From contig NZ_BMPG01000002.1 of the NCBI RefSeq assembly GCF_014647475.1, positions 434,001-498,000 of the forward strand: a DNA stretch of 64,000 bases. Direction: 5' to 3'. The notes under the pieces are model-generated. The model was not told the origin of the DNA. It made no database searches and saw only the letters and a program-made list of their open reading frames with translations. The DNA is from Halocalculus aciditolerans. GTDB lineage: Archaea > Halobacteriota > Halobacteria > Halobacteriales > Halobacteriaceae. A program made the position numbers and the translations under genes. This document shows, piece by piece, positions 1 to 8,472 of this stretch (within the stretch, counting starts at the first letter, position 1; every line of letters starts with the position of its first letter).

Positions 1-605
1 ACGGCGAGTCCGTCGTCTGGGCCGGAAACCCCCACGAGAGCAGCATGCTGCCATCCGTCCTCATGGGTCTCCCGCTCTGTCTCGTCCTCGTCGGCTTCGC
101 CGTCATCGCCGAGGCCTACCTCAGCCGGGAGAACACGCAGTTCGTCGTCACCACCGACGCCCTCTACAAGAAGACCGGTATCTTCTCGCGAGACGTCCAG
201 CGCATCGACTTCGAGAAAGTCCAGAACACCTCGTACAGCCAGGGCTTCTTCGGCACGCGCTTCGGCTACGGCGACGTCGACGTCTCCACCGCCGGCGGCT
301 CCGGCGTCGAGATGCGCTTCGGCTCCGTCCCCGACCCGAAGGGCGTGCAGGAGCTCGTCAACAAGCGCGTGAAAGCCGGCCGCCCGAGCGACACGGAGAC
401 TGGGGAGTCGAAAGGCGACGTGCTCGACGACATCCTCACCGAACTCCGCGCCATCCGCCACGCCGTCGAGGCCGACGCGAACGCGGACGACGTCGGCGAC
501 ATCGACAGCGGCGACGTCGACGCCGACGACACCGAGGATGCGGCGGGCCGGGGGAGCGCCGTCACGAGACGCGTGAGCGACGACACCTTCTCCGACGGCC
601 GATGA
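1..605 (+). CDS. bPH2 (PH-like) domain membrane protein, 5' partial
   Basis: The reading frame is open from base 3, so the true start lies before the window; the first internal ATG is at 45. One transmembrane helix comes first, then a bacterial-PH (YdbS/YdbT-type) domain with the typical 'V..D.LY...GIF.R....I.F..VQN' pattern and a conserved GYGDV strand, then an acidic, low-complexity tail of about 60 residues. The family consists of small membrane proteins of unknown biochemical role, often found in pairs. Here the TGA overlaps the ATG of a second bPH2 gene by 4 nt, so the two are translationally coupled and may form a complex. Function beyond membrane association is not known. Confidence 0.85.
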   Translation, partial: GESVVWAGNPHESSMLPSVLMGLPLCLVLVGFAVIAEAYLSRENTQFVVTTDALYKKTGIFSRDVQRIDFEKVQNTSYSQGFFGTRFGYGDVDVSTAGGSGVEMRFGSVPDPKGVQELVNKRVKAGRPSDTETGESKGDVLDDILTELRAIRHAVEADANADDVGDIDSGDVDADDTEDAAGRGSAVTRRVSDDTFSDGR

Positions 606-1207
606 GCGAGCACGACGAGGGAGGGACAGACGAGACGGAGCGGACGAAGAGCGCGCCGGTCAGCGACGCGATTCCGCTCGGCGACGGCGAGACGGTCGTC
701 TGGGTCGGTCGCCCGCGCTGGACCGTCGCCCTCCCCGCCGTCGCCGTCGGCCTCGTGCTCGCGCTCGCCGCCGGCGTCGTCGCGTGGCGAACCGGATTCT
801 GGCCGCTCTACGCCGTCGTTCCGTTCGGCCTCGCGCTCGCCGGCTGGCGGGAGGTCGCGCGCCGCGGCGTCCAGTACGCCGTCACCGACCGCGCCGTCTA
901 CGTCAAACGCGGCGTGCTCGGCCGCCGCGTCACCCAAGTCACCCTCGACACCGTCCAGAACAGCTCGTCCCGGCAGAGCGTGTCCGGCTCGCTCTTCGGC
1001 TACGGCACCGTCCACGTCGCCGTCGCCGGCGGCGCGGACCTCGCCTTCGACCGCGTCGACGACCCGTCCGGTGTCCGCCGCCTCCTCGACGACCAACTCC
1101 AGCAGACCAGCGGCGAGCTTCCGGGCAGTCTCGACGACTGGCGCGCCGTCCGCGGGGAAGTCCGCGCGCTTCGACGCGCTCTCGCCAACGACGACGGCCA
1201 GAGGTAG
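602..1207 (+). CDS. bPH2 (PH-like) domain membrane protein
   Basis: This 201-aa protein has two transmembrane helices at roughly residues 40-60 and 65-82, followed by a bPH2 domain with 'YAVTDRAVYVKRGVLGRR' and a GYGTV strand matching GYGDV of the upstream paralogue. An acidic, Thr/Glu-rich segment precedes the first helix. The start is the ATG of the ATGA overlap with the upstream gene. The two tandem paralogues (YdbS/YdbT-like arrangement) are probably co-expressed subunits of one membrane complex. No catalytic residues are apparent, and the assignment is at domain level only. Confidence 0.85.
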   Translation: MSEHDEGGTDETERTKSAPVSDAIPLGDGETVVWVGRPRWTVALPAVAVGLVLALAAGVVAWRTGFWPLYAVVPFGLALAGWREVARRGVQYAVTDRAVYVKRGVLGRRVTQVTLDTVQNSSSRQSVSGSLFGYGTVHVAVAGGADLAFDRVDDPSGVRRLLDDQLQQTSGELPGSLDDWRAVRGEVRALRRALANDDGQR

Positions 1208-1345
1208 CGTTCCGCGTCGTCGGTTCCACGCGAAGTCGACCTATCGAGACCGGTCGCCAGCAGTTTCCGCTTCAGCGTTGCAGAACAGCCTGAGAGCGAA
1301 CACCTACTTGCGGATATAATGACTCACGCCCGGCCATCAATTCAA

Positions 1346-1711
1346 TCAACACCGATACAGTACCGCTACCTCCTCATTTTCCGTGATTCGTATCTCTCCC
1401 CCAGAACACCGCCCTGCATCCCAGGTTACCTCCGCAACTGACCCATCGCATTCCACTTCCACAGTGTAGGACTCCTTCCGTGTGGTTTCGTATACCGTCT
1501 GATACTCCGCGGTATCGAGTCTAAACGCCTGGCTTTCGAGCACCTCACCACCAGACTGAATCGTGATGATTCCGGAGACTGTGTTGTCGCCATTGTTCCG
1601 CAAAGTCAAACTGGAACTGCTATTCGACAAGCTCCCCAAACAACCACTGATCGAGGCCACACCCGCTCCAGCCACTAACCCACCAATATAACGACGACGA
1701 GTATGATTCAT
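1346..1711 (-). CDS. small secreted lipoprotein, Tat-type signal with lipobox
   Basis: This 121-aa protein begins 'MNHTRRRYIGGLVAGAGVA' and continues to a lipobox-like SISGC. That is the usual haloarchaeal pattern of a Tat signal followed by a lipidated Cys. The mature part is a short beta-rich domain ('LTLRNNGDNTVSGIITI') of the type seen in many haloarchaeal surface lipoproteins with no assigned function. I chose the internal ATG at 1711 over the upstream ATG at 1807 because the signal peptide starts there and a TATA-like box lies 27 nt upstream. The gene is visibly AT-richer than its neighbours and may be a recent acquisition. Confidence 0.75.
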   Translation of the reverse strand: MNHTRRRYIGGLVAGAGVASISGCLGSLSNSSSSLTLRNNGDNTVSGIITIQSGGEVLESQAFRLDTAEYQTVYETTRKESYTVEVECDGSVAEVTWDAGRCSGGEIRITENEEVAVLYRC

Positions 1712-2023
1712 AACATCACATCGGCTACCCTGGATAAAAATAGAGGTTACTGGGAGTGACTCATTCCATCTCAGCCAGAATTCCTGGTCGGTAAGTGATT
1801 TGTTCACTGTATCGAGTAAGGGTTCGTATTATCGGCTGAAGCAGGTGAAGGTTCAAATAGGGAGAGGAGGCCACACAGCGGTATCACCTGACGACCAGCG
1901 CGTGCGCGCCAGCGAAATCCGGCGGAACGATGCGCACGCGACGACGCCTGTTCGTTCCGCCTGCACGCCACACACTCTCTCGCTCGGGCAACCTTCTTCG
2001 CCGTCGGTCACGCTCTCGGTGGT
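1712..2023. other. 312-bp divergent intergenic region
   Basis: This is AT-richer DNA between the lipoprotein gene (minus) and the GNAT gene (plus). It holds the lipoprotein promoter at its left end. I see no further gene, RNA or repeat in it. Confidence 0.6.
1733..1743 (-). promoter_or_regulatory. TATA box of the lipoprotein gene
   Basis: On the minus strand the sequence reads CTATTTTTATC, centred about 27 nt upstream of the ATG at 1711. This is the expected spacing for a leaderless archaeal transcript and supports that start choice. Confidence 0.6.
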
Positions 2024-2653
2024 ATGTCGCTCTTCCCCGACCGCGTCGAGACCGAGCGCCTCGACTTCCGCGCCGTCGGCAGTGACGCCGCCGACCTCGA
2101 CCCGCTCGACTACTACCGTGTCTGCTCCCGCGGCGAACCCGGTATCGAGCGCGTCACCGAGTACATGACGTGGAGCCCGCACGAGACGCCGAAGGAGACG
2201 GCTGAGTACCTCGCGCACGCCGCCGAGCAGCGCGAGCAGAACGAGGGGATCACCTACATCATCCGCCCGAAGGAGGACGAGGACGGTGCTGGAGACATCG
2301 CGGGGAGCGCGGGCTTCCAGGTCGACTGGGACCGCCGCGTCGCCACGCTCGGGATGTGGCTCCGCAAGCCCTTCTGGGGCCGCGGTTACTCCGGCGAGCG
2401 CGCCGAAGCCATGTGCGACGTCGCCTTCGAGACGCTCGACCTCGACGTCGTCGCCGTCACCCACGACCCCGAGAACGAGCCGTCGAAACGCGCCATCGAG
2501 AAGTACGTCGACCGCCTCGGCGGCCGCCGCGAGGGCGTGATTCGAAACGACATCGTCATCAGCGGCGACCCTCGGGACTCCGTGCGCTACAGCATCAGCC
2601 GAGAGGAGTACGCGGTTCGGAGGCCGCCGAAGGCGGCCGAGAACCGCGATTAA
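2024..2653 (+). CDS. GNAT family N-acetyltransferase (RimJ/RimL type)
   Basis: This 209-aa protein has the RimJ/RimL opening 'VETERLDFRAV' and a central fold with 'GDIAGSAGFQVDW'. The acetyl-CoA loop region is 'LRKPFWGRGYSGE', and the C-terminal part is 'AVTHDPENEPSKRAIEKYV', which matches the family's 'N..S....EK' signature. It probably transfers an acetyl group to a protein N-terminus, an amino sugar or a small amine; the substrate cannot be told. The last dozen codons and the TAA lie inside a dispersed hairpin repeat (2611-2648), so its C-terminal tail was shaped by the repeat. Confidence 0.85.
   Translation: MSLFPDRVETERLDFRAVGSDAADLDPLDYYRVCSRGEPGIERVTEYMTWSPHETPKETAEYLAHAAEQREQNEGITYIIRPKEDEDGAGDIAGSAGFQVDWDRRVATLGMWLRKPFWGRGYSGERAEAMCDVAFETLDLDVVAVTHDPENEPSKRAIEKYVDRLGGRREGVIRNDIVISGDPRDSVRYSISREEYAVRRPPKAAENRD
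2611..2648 (+). repeat. dispersed stop-codon hairpin repeat, copy 1
   Basis: Outer arms CGCGGTTC (2611-2618) and GAACCGCG (2641-2648) are perfect reverse complements. Inside is a second stem GCCGCC-GAA-GGCGGC with a GAA loop. Similar units occur at 8105, 31166 and 40208. In this copy the repeat encodes the end of the GNAT protein, whereas the other copies begin immediately after a TAA. Confidence 0.75.
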
Positions 2654-2811
2654 CGCGAACGGCAAGCGGAGTGAGCCGTGAGCGAAACGCGGCTCGGAAT
2701 GAGTGAGCGGAAACGAGCGAGCGAGAGCCGCGGAACAGGCGAGCGGCGACCGACGGGAGCCGTGAGCCCGCGCGACGCGGTAATCTGCGGTCTCCGTCTC
2801 GCGCTCCGCGC

Positions 2812-4542
2812 CTAGATGATGGTGCCGTGTTTCTTGCTCGGGCGGTCTTTCTCGACGTCTTCGTAGAAGGCGAAGCGCGCGGCGAGCTCCTCGCGGAGGT
2901 CGGAGGGCGGGACGATGTCGTCGATGACGACGTCGCTCGCCATGCGGTGGACGTCGATGTCTTCGCGGTACTCCTCGCGGAGTTCCTGTTCGCGTTTCGC
3001 GCGTTCGTCGGGGTCGTCGATGTCGTTGAGCTTGTTCGCGTAGACGGCGTTGATGGCGGCTTCGGGTCCCATGATGGCGATTTCACCGGAGGGGAGGGCG
3101 ATGGTGGATTCGGGGTCGTAGGCGGGGCCGGACATCGCGTAGATGCCCGCGCCGTAGGCTTTCCGAACGACGACGCACTGTTTGGGGACGGTCGCCGCGG
3201 ACGTCGCGTAGATCATCTTCTTCCCCTTCTCGAGGATGGCGTCCTTCTCGACGCCGGAGCCGGCCATGAAGCCGGGGGTGTCGGCGAGGTAGAGGAGGGG
3301 GACGTTGTAGGCGTCGCAAGTCCAGACGAATTCGGCGGCCTTTTCGGCGGCGTCGGGGAAGATTGCGCCGGCGCGTTCGGCGGGCTGGTTCGCGACGATA
3401 CCGACGGGTCGGCCGTCGACGCGTGCGAATCCGGTGAGGATTTCCTTGCCGTACTGGGGTTTGAGCTCGAAGAAGGAGTCGCCGTCGACGACGCGTTCGA
3501 TGAGGTCGTGCATGTCGTAGCCGCGGTTCGGCTCCTGCGGGACGACTTCGTCGATGCCGCGGGGGGATTTCGCCGGCGCGACCGTCCCGGTCTGCGGGGG
3601 TTTCTCGTCGGCGTTATCGGGGAGGTAGCTCGTGAGTTGCGCGACGAGTTCGCGCGCGTGTTCTTCGTCTGTCGCGACGAGGTCGGCGCTCCCGGATTCC
3701 CGCGCGTGCATCTGCGCGCCGCCGAGCTCCTGCATGCTGATCTCTTCGCCGGTGACCATCTTCACCATCCGCGGCGAGGCGATGGCCATCGCGCTCATCC
3801 CCTCGACCATGATGGTGAAGTCCGCGAACACGGGCGTGTACGCCGCGCCCGCGATGCAGGGACCGTAGAGCACGCATATCTGGGGGACGCGCCCGGAGAG
3901 CAGGCTGTGGTTGTAGTAGTACTTCCCGATTCCTTCGCGGTTCGCGAAGAATCCAGACTGCTGGTCGATGCGTCCCCCGGAGGAGTCCATCAGGTAGAGG
4001 ACGGGCTTCCCGGTCTTCATCGCGCGCTGTTGCATTCGCAGGAATTTCTCGACGCCTTTCGCGGCCATCGATCCCGCCTTAACAGTGAAGTCGTTCGCCA
4101 TGAAGTGGAGGTCGCGGCCTTCGAAGTCGGCCGCGCCGGTGATGAGGCCGTCGGCAGGGAGGCGGTCGTCGTCGTCGAACGCGGCGAACTTCCCGTCCTC
4201 GAACTGCAAGCCGTCCTCCCCGAACCAGAGGTCGAGGCGGTCGCGGACGAAGAGTTTGTCCTGTTCGGCGAGGCGTGCTTTGTACTTCTCGGGGCCGCCG
4301 GAGAGGATGTCCTCGATTTCCTCGCGGAGGCGGGCTTCGCGCTCGGTCGGTCCGAGGTCGTCGGCCGCGTCGTCGGCCTCTGAGTCGCCGGATTCCGCGG
4401 GTTCGTGGGTGGCGGCTGGCTCGTCGGCGTCGCCGACGTAGACGTCGACGGTGGCTGCGACGTGGTCGGCGATGGCGGCGGCGACCGCGGCGGCCTCTTC
4501 GTCGGTGGCGTCCGGGCCGATGCGAACTCTCATAGCCGGCAC
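2812..4542 (-). CDS. acyl-CoA (propionyl/methylmalonyl-type) carboxylase, carboxyltransferase subunit with N-terminal epsilon-like domain
   Basis: This 576-aa protein has a carboxyltransferase body of two crotonase-like halves. Visible landmarks are 'SSGGRIDQQ', 'GPCIAGAAY', 'GFARVDGRPVGIVANQP', 'GAGIYAMSGPAYDP' and a C-terminal 'KKHGTII' like PccB proteins. It transfers the carboxyl group from carboxybiotin to propionyl- or acetyl-CoA. The first 35 or so residues ('MRVRIGPDATDEEAAAVAAA...') resemble the small epsilon/PccX subunit (ACC_epsilon) that is usually a separate protein, joined by an acidic linker. No biotin carboxylase gene lies next to it here. The start could be the ATG at 4542 or the one at 4533. 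Confidence 0.9.
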   Translation of the reverse strand: MPAMRVRIGPDATDEEAAAVAAAIADHVAATVDVYVGDADEPAATHEPAESGDSEADDAADDLGPTEREARLREEIEDILSGGPEKYKARLAEQDKLFVRDRLDLWFGEDGLQFEDGKFAAFDDDDRLPADGLITGAADFEGRDLHFMANDFTVKAGSMAAKGVEKFLRMQQRAMKTGKPVLYLMDSSGGRIDQQSGFFANREGIGKYYYNHSLLSGRVPQICVLYGPCIAGAAYTPVFADFTIMVEGMSAMAIASPRMVKMVTGEEISMQELGGAQMHARESGSADLVATDEEHARELVAQLTSYLPDNADEKPPQTGTVAPAKSPRGIDEVVPQEPNRGYDMHDLIERVVDGDSFFELKPQYGKEILTGFARVDGRPVGIVANQPAERAGAIFPDAAEKAAEFVWTCDAYNVPLLYLADTPGFMAGSGVEKDAILEKGKKMIYATSAATVPKQCVVVRKAYGAGIYAMSGPAYDPESTIALPSGEIAIMGPEAAINAVYANKLNDIDDPDERAKREQELREEYREDIDVHRMASDVVIDDIVPPSDLREELAARFAFYEDVEKDRPSKKHGTII

Positions 4543-4578
4543 TACCCGGGGTAGATTTGAAACGGTTTTCCCTTTGGG

Positions 4579-5307
4579 TTACGCGCGGCCGTAGTCGTCG
4601 AGGTGGCGGAGAACTTCGTCCGCGAACCAGGTGAGCGCGTCCGTCTCGTTGTCGCCGAAGGAGCGTTCGCGTTCGTCGAGGACGCAGACCATGCCGACCG
4701 CGTGGCCGTCGTCGGTTCGAATCGGCGCGCCGGCGTAGCTCTGTGGTTCGAACGGGAGGTCGAGGCCGGTGACGTCGACCCGGCTGTCGGCGTCGACGTC
4801 GTCGATGACGAGCGGGTCGTCGTCTAGGATGCCGTAGGAGCAGGCGGCGACGTCGCGCGGAATCTCCTCGATGCCGAGGCCGTCGTCGGCGAGGACGCGT
4901 TCGACGTGCTCGTCGACGACGCCGATGAAGGAGCCGGGGGTTTCGAGTGAGGCGCTGACGGCGACAGTGAGCGCGTTCAGGTGCGCGTTGAGCGTCTGCT
5001 CGGTCGTGTCGTAGCGGTGGAGGGCGTCGAGGCGCGCGTTCTCGTCGCGCGGAACCGGATAGGGGAGGGGAGCGTGGCCGGCGGCTTCGCGGACTTCGAC
5101 GGCGAGGCGCGCGGGCGCGTCGGCTTCGTCCGTGGTCTGCGGGCCTTCGACGGTGGGGACGCCGGTGGGCGACGACGCGTCGTCGTCGGCGACCACGACG
5201 TCCGGCGCGTCGTCGACGAGTCGGAACCCGGAGAGCCCCGCGAAGAACTCACGAACCGACGGGTCGGCCGAGCGATAGCGAACGCGAGTGTCGGAAGCTG
5301 CCGCCAT
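4579..5307 (-). CDS. GAF-domain protein
   Basis: This 242-aa soluble protein has an N-terminal part of about 90 residues ('RYRSADPSVREFFAGLSGF...') with no clear family. A GAF domain follows at about residues 110-238: 'AACSYGILDDDPLVIDDVDAD', 'SYAGAPIRTDDGHAVGMVCV' and 'LTWFADEVLRHLDDY'. GAF domains bind small ligands or serve in signalling. No kinase, HTH or other output domain is attached, so it may act on a partner protein. It lies between two minus-strand metabolic genes with gaps on each side and looks monocistronic. Confidence 0.8.
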   Translation of the reverse strand: MAAASDTRVRYRSADPSVREFFAGLSGFRLVDDAPDVVVADDDASSPTGVPTVEGPQTTDEADAPARLAVEVREAAGHAPLPYPVPRDENARLDALHRYDTTEQTLNAHLNALTVAVSASLETPGSFIGVVDEHVERVLADDGLGIEEIPRDVAACSYGILDDDPLVIDDVDADSRVDVTGLDLPFEPQSYAGAPIRTDDGHAVGMVCVLDERERSFGDNETDALTWFADEVLRHLDDYGRA

Positions 5308-5415
5308 CCGTTATACTTCAACTGTCGACAGCCGGCTAGAAGAACGTTGTGGCTCCCGGATCGCGGCCCGACCGGGTGCCCGGCGAGAGCCGCCGTCGTC
5401 TGGTGGGTCGCAGCG

Positions 5416-6309
5416 CTACCGGGTGTCGAGCGCGGCTTCGAGGTCGTCGACGAGGCGTTCGTTCCCGAGGTAGACCGGCGTGCGGCCGTGCAGGCCGTCC
5501 GGCTCCGTGTCGAGCACGGACTGCGCGCCGTCGCTGGACGCGCCGCCCGCGCAGTGGAGGACGTACGCCATCGGCGCGGCCTCGAACTGGTGGCGGAGTT
5601 TCCCCTCCGGGTTCTCGCGGAGGCCCGGGTAGCCGAAGATGCCGCCGTAGGTGAGGACTTGATTCACGTCGGCGAGCATCGCGCCGCCGTACCGGAGTTT
5701 CAACTCCTGCTCGACCTCGCGGACGTACCCGGTGAAGTCGTCGGTCCAGTCGGGGACGCGCCCGCCGAAGCCGTAGACGGTCGGGTCGTCGGGGAGCGAG
5801 ACGGTCCCGACCTCGCGCGGGCCGTCGTCCTCGACGACGTACTCGGTCGTCGTGCCGTCGCGCGCGACCGTGAGCGTTGTGAGCGGGCCGTAGAGGACGA
5901 ACGCGGACGCGACGAGCGCGCTCCCGGGTGCCGGAAGCGGTTCGTCGTAGACGCCGACGATGGTGCCCATCGGGTTGTTCGACTGGAGGTTCGAGGAGCC
6001 GTCGAGCGGGTCGACGGCGACGGAGAGCGCGCCGTCCCCGGTGTCGAGGACGTCCGCGCGCTCCTCGCTCGCGTACTCGCCGACGGCGTCGAGACCTCCG
6101 AGGCGGTCTTCGAGGACGTCGTCCGCCCAGACGTCCGCGGCGAGCTGACGCTCCCCGGACTCGTTCGTCTCCTCGGTCTTCACGCGGCGACCGGGGAGGC
6201 CTGCGCGGATCTCCGGCGCGACGTCCGCCAGCGTGTCGAAGACCGCGTCGAGGGAGACACGCTGACCCGGCTCGACAGACGGGTCCGTGTCGTTGTCTCG
6301 CCCGCTCAC
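5416..6309 (-). CDS. fbp: fructose-1,6-bisphosphatase class I
   Basis: This is a 297-aa FBPase I. Metal- and substrate-binding motifs include '[18 protein letters not shown]' (the DPLDGSS signature) and '[20 protein letters not shown]'. It removes the C1 phosphate of fructose-1,6-bisphosphate in gluconeogenesis. I place the start at GTG 6309, which overlaps the TGA of the aldolase gene as GTGA and leaves a normal-length N-terminus; the longer open frame upstream is only the antisense-free shadow of fba. The overlap means the phosphatase is translationally coupled behind the aldolase, so the two gluconeogenic steps are made together. Confidence 0.92.
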   Translation of the reverse strand: MSGRDNDTDPSVEPGQRVSLDAVFDTLADVAPEIRAGLPGRRVKTEETNESGERQLAADVWADDVLEDRLGGLDAVGEYASEERADVLDTGDGALSVAVDPLDGSSNLQSNNPMGTIVGVYDEPLPAPGSALVASAFVLYGPLTTLTVARDGTTTEYVVEDDGPREVGTVSLPDDPTVYGFGGRVPDWTDDFTGYVREVEQELKLRYGGAMLADVNQVLTYGGIFGYPGLRENPEGKLRHQFEAAPMAYVLHCAGGASSDGAQSVLDTEPDGLHGRTPVYLGNERLVDDLEAALDTR

Positions 6310-7094
6310 AGGTGTTCGAGCGCGGCGTCGACGCTCGCTTCCTCGTAGATGACGGCTTCGAGGGCGTCGAGCATCTTCTCGGGCTCCTCGCGCTGGAAGA
6401 CGTTCCGGCCGACGGCGAGGCCGACCGCGCCGGCGTCGATGGCGTCTTTCACGGAGGAGAGGAAGGCTTCGTCGCTCGTCTTCGACCCGCCGGACATGAC
6501 GACTTTCGTCGGGCCGGCGGCGTCGACGGCGTGCGCCATCGCGTCCGGGCTGCCGGGATACTTGACTTTCGCGATGTCCGCGCCGAGCTCGAGGGCCTGA
6601 CGGGCGGCGTACGCGATAGTGGAGGGGGAGGTGTCGTCTTTGACGCCCTGGCCGCGGGGGTATGACCACATGACGACGGGGAGGTCGTGCTCGCGCGCGT
6701 CCTCTTGGATGTCGCGGAACTCCTCGGCCATCTCGACTTCGTGGTTCGACCCGCCGTAGAGCGTGAAGCCGACCGCGCCCGCGCCGACTTCGGCGGCGTA
6801 GTCGACGGAGCAGTTCACGGCGGAGTCGGGTTCGCCCATCCAGAGGTTCGACGTGCCGTTGAGCTTGAGGAGGAGGTTCACGTCGGGGTAGTCGTCCGCG
6901 TAGGCCTCCGCGATGCCCTTCTGGACGGCGAACGCGGTGACGGCGTCGTGCGTGGCGACGTCCCAGACCCGCTCGGGGTCCATCGTCTCCGGGACGTCCT
7001 CGAAGTCCACCGGGCCGTGTTCGAGGCCGTGGTCGTACGCGAGGATGAGTACTTTGCCGTCGCGGGAGAGGTCGCTGTCGTCGAAGGGGCGCAT
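6306..7094 (-). CDS. class I fructose-bisphosphate aldolase (DhnA/DeoC type)
   Basis: This 262-aa archaeal-type class I aldolase has '[12 protein letters not shown]', '[12 protein letters not shown]', '[10 protein letters not shown]' and '[17 protein letters not shown]' (the Schiff-base Lys lies in the KVKYPG strand), ending with a phosphate-binding '[15 protein letters not shown]' and '[12 protein letters not shown]'. It interconverts fructose-1,6-bisphosphate with two triose phosphates. The DhnA family also includes ADH synthases for aromatic amino acids, but operon linkage with fbp favours aldolase. It is the first gene of the two-gene operon and has a TATA box 27 nt upstream. Confidence 0.88.
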   Translation of the reverse strand: MRPFDDSDLSRDGKVLILAYDHGLEHGPVDFEDVPETMDPERVWDVATHDAVTAFAVQKGIAEAYADDYPDVNLLLKLNGTSNLWMGEPDSAVNCSVDYAAEVGAGAVGFTLYGGSNHEVEMAEEFRDIQEDAREHDLPVVMWSYPRGQGVKDDTSPSTIAYAARQALELGADIAKVKYPGSPDAMAHAVDAAGPTKVVMSGGSKTSDEAFLSSVKDAIDAGAVGLAVGRNVFQREEPEKMLDALEAVIYEEASVDAALEHL

Positions 7095-7116
7095 CAGTTA
7101 GCCGTTCGTCGAGGCG

Positions 7117-7126
7117 GTATAATAAG
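7117..7126 (-). promoter_or_regulatory. TATA box of the fba-fbp operon
   Basis: The minus strand reads CCTTATTATA centred about 27 nt upstream of the ATG at 7094, giving a leaderless or near-leaderless transcript of the aldolase/FBPase operon. Confidence 0.65.
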
Positions 7127-7246
7127 GTAACCGAAGCGCCGCAGACGCGCGCCTCGCGCCGCGAAACGCCCGATTTACTACGAGCGTTGTTCTCGACTGC
7201 GGGGGGTTCCGGCAGGTTTACCTCTGAACCGCCGGCACGTTCACGT

Positions 7247-8104
7247 ATGCGTGGACTCGACGATATCGAGACCGTCGGCGTCGTTGGTGCCGGCACGATG
7301 GGGAGCGGAATCGCACAGGTCGCCGCGCAGGCGGGCTACGACGTCGTCATGCGCGACATCGAACAGGAGTTCGTCGACAAGGGCTTCGACACCATCGAGG
7401 ATTCCCTCGCGCGCTTCGTGAAGAAGGACGAGCTCACCGAGGGGGAGGCCGACGAGGTCGTCGACGCCATCGAGGGGACGACGAGCCTCGACGCGCTCGC
7501 CGACTGCGACCTCGTCGTCGAAGCCGCTTCCGAGAACATGGAGGTCAAACAGTCCATCTTCCAGGACCTCGACGAAACCGTCCCGGAGGACGTCGTGCTC
7601 GCGACGAACACCTCCACCCTGTCCATCACGACCATCGCGTCAGCGACGGAGCGCGAGGACCTCATCGTCGGCCTCCACTTCATGAACCCCGTGCCCGTGA
7701 TGAAGGGCGTCGAACTCGTCGTCGGCGAGAAAACCGACCAAGCCGTCGTCGACCTCGCACACGACTTCGCCGAGGGGCTCGGGAAGGAGACGTGGGAGTC
7801 CGACGACAAACCCGGCTTCGTCACGAACCGCATCCTCATGCCGTGGATCAACGAGGGCATCCGCGCGTTCGACGAGGGCGTCGCCTCCAAGGACGACATT
7901 GACAAGGGCATGACGCTCGGTACGAACGTCCCGATGGGGCCGCTGACGCTCGCCGACCACATCGGCCTCGACATCTGCCTCGACGCCTCCGAGACCCTCC
8001 ACGACGAACTCGGCGACCGCTACAAGCCCGCCTACCTCCTCAAACGCAAAGTCGACGCCGGCGACCTCGGCAAGAAGACCGGGAGAGGGTTCTACGAGTA
8101 TTAA
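7247..8104 (+). CDS. 3-hydroxyacyl-CoA dehydrogenase (NAD)
   Basis: This 285-aa protein has the N-terminal NAD Rossmann motif '[15 protein letters not shown]' and the dehydrogenase signature '[16 protein letters not shown]', whose His is catalytic. It also has '[15 protein letters not shown]' and a C-terminal helical domain ending '[10 protein letters not shown]', as in FadB/Hbd enzymes. It oxidises 3-hydroxyacyl-CoA to 3-ketoacyl-CoA in beta-oxidation, or runs in reverse. I start at ATG 7247, because the longer open frame from 7187 adds an unrelated leader. A TTTACC box lies about 27 nt upstream. A hairpin repeat begins directly at the TAA. Confidence 0.92.
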   Translation: MRGLDDIETVGVVGAGTMGSGIAQVAAQAGYDVVMRDIEQEFVDKGFDTIEDSLARFVKKDELTEGEADEVVDAIEGTTSLDALADCDLVVEAASENMEVKQSIFQDLDETVPEDVVLATNTSTLSITTIASATEREDLIVGLHFMNPVPVMKGVELVVGEKTDQAVVDLAHDFAEGLGKETWESDDKPGFVTNRILMPWINEGIRAFDEGVASKDDIDKGMTLGTNVPMGPLTLADHIGLDICLDASETLHDELGDRYKPAYLLKRKVDAGDLGKKTGRGFYEY

Positions 8105-8472
8105 CGCGGTTCGGAGCGAGGCCGCGAAGCGGCCGAGCGAGAACCGCGATTAACGCGAGCGGGAGCGACTGTAAGGAGCGACACGCGAGCAACGTCGTTC
8201 GGAGGGCGCGCCGAAGTCCACACGAGCGGAGCGAGTGTGGGCAAGGAGGAGCTTGCTCCGACTGAGGCGCGACTGAGAACCGCGATTAACGCGAGCGGGG
8301 AGCAACGCGACCCGTGAGCCCGCGCGACGTGGGGAGTGGATTCGCCGACGGCGCGGGTGAGAGCTTCGAAACCGGCTCGCCGACGACGCTCACTCCGAAA
8401 CGCGGTTCGGAGCGAGCCGTGGGGCGGCCTTCATCTTCTTGTCGTCGGGCGTCGTCGAGTCGGCCGTGAGTC
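8105..8472. repeat. 368-bp repeat-filled intergenic region
   Basis: The first unit, 8105-8148, has outer arms CGCGGTTC and GAACCGCG and an inner stem GGCCGC-GAA-GCGGCC, starting right after the TAA of the dehydrogenase gene. 'GAACCGCGATTAACGCGAGCGG' type units recur at about 8141 and 8276 (each shown here only in shortened form as AACCGCGATTAACGCGAGC), and a further CGCGGTTCGGAGCGAG copy occurs at about 8405. Short inverted repeats such as GGAGC-TT-GCTCC lie between. No credible gene is present. Confidence 0.7.

Noticed and set aside
2827-4383. 518-aa plus-strand ORF
   Set aside because: It lies wholly antisense to the acyl-CoA carboxylase gene. High GC and the host codon pattern leave long antisense frames open; the composition (Gly/Val/Arg/Asp) lacks domain signatures.
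6310-7296. N-terminal extension of the fbp reading frame through the aldolase gene
   Set aside because: The extension is Arg/Pro-rich, overlaps fba on the same strand in another frame, and FBPase family length starts at GTG 6309.
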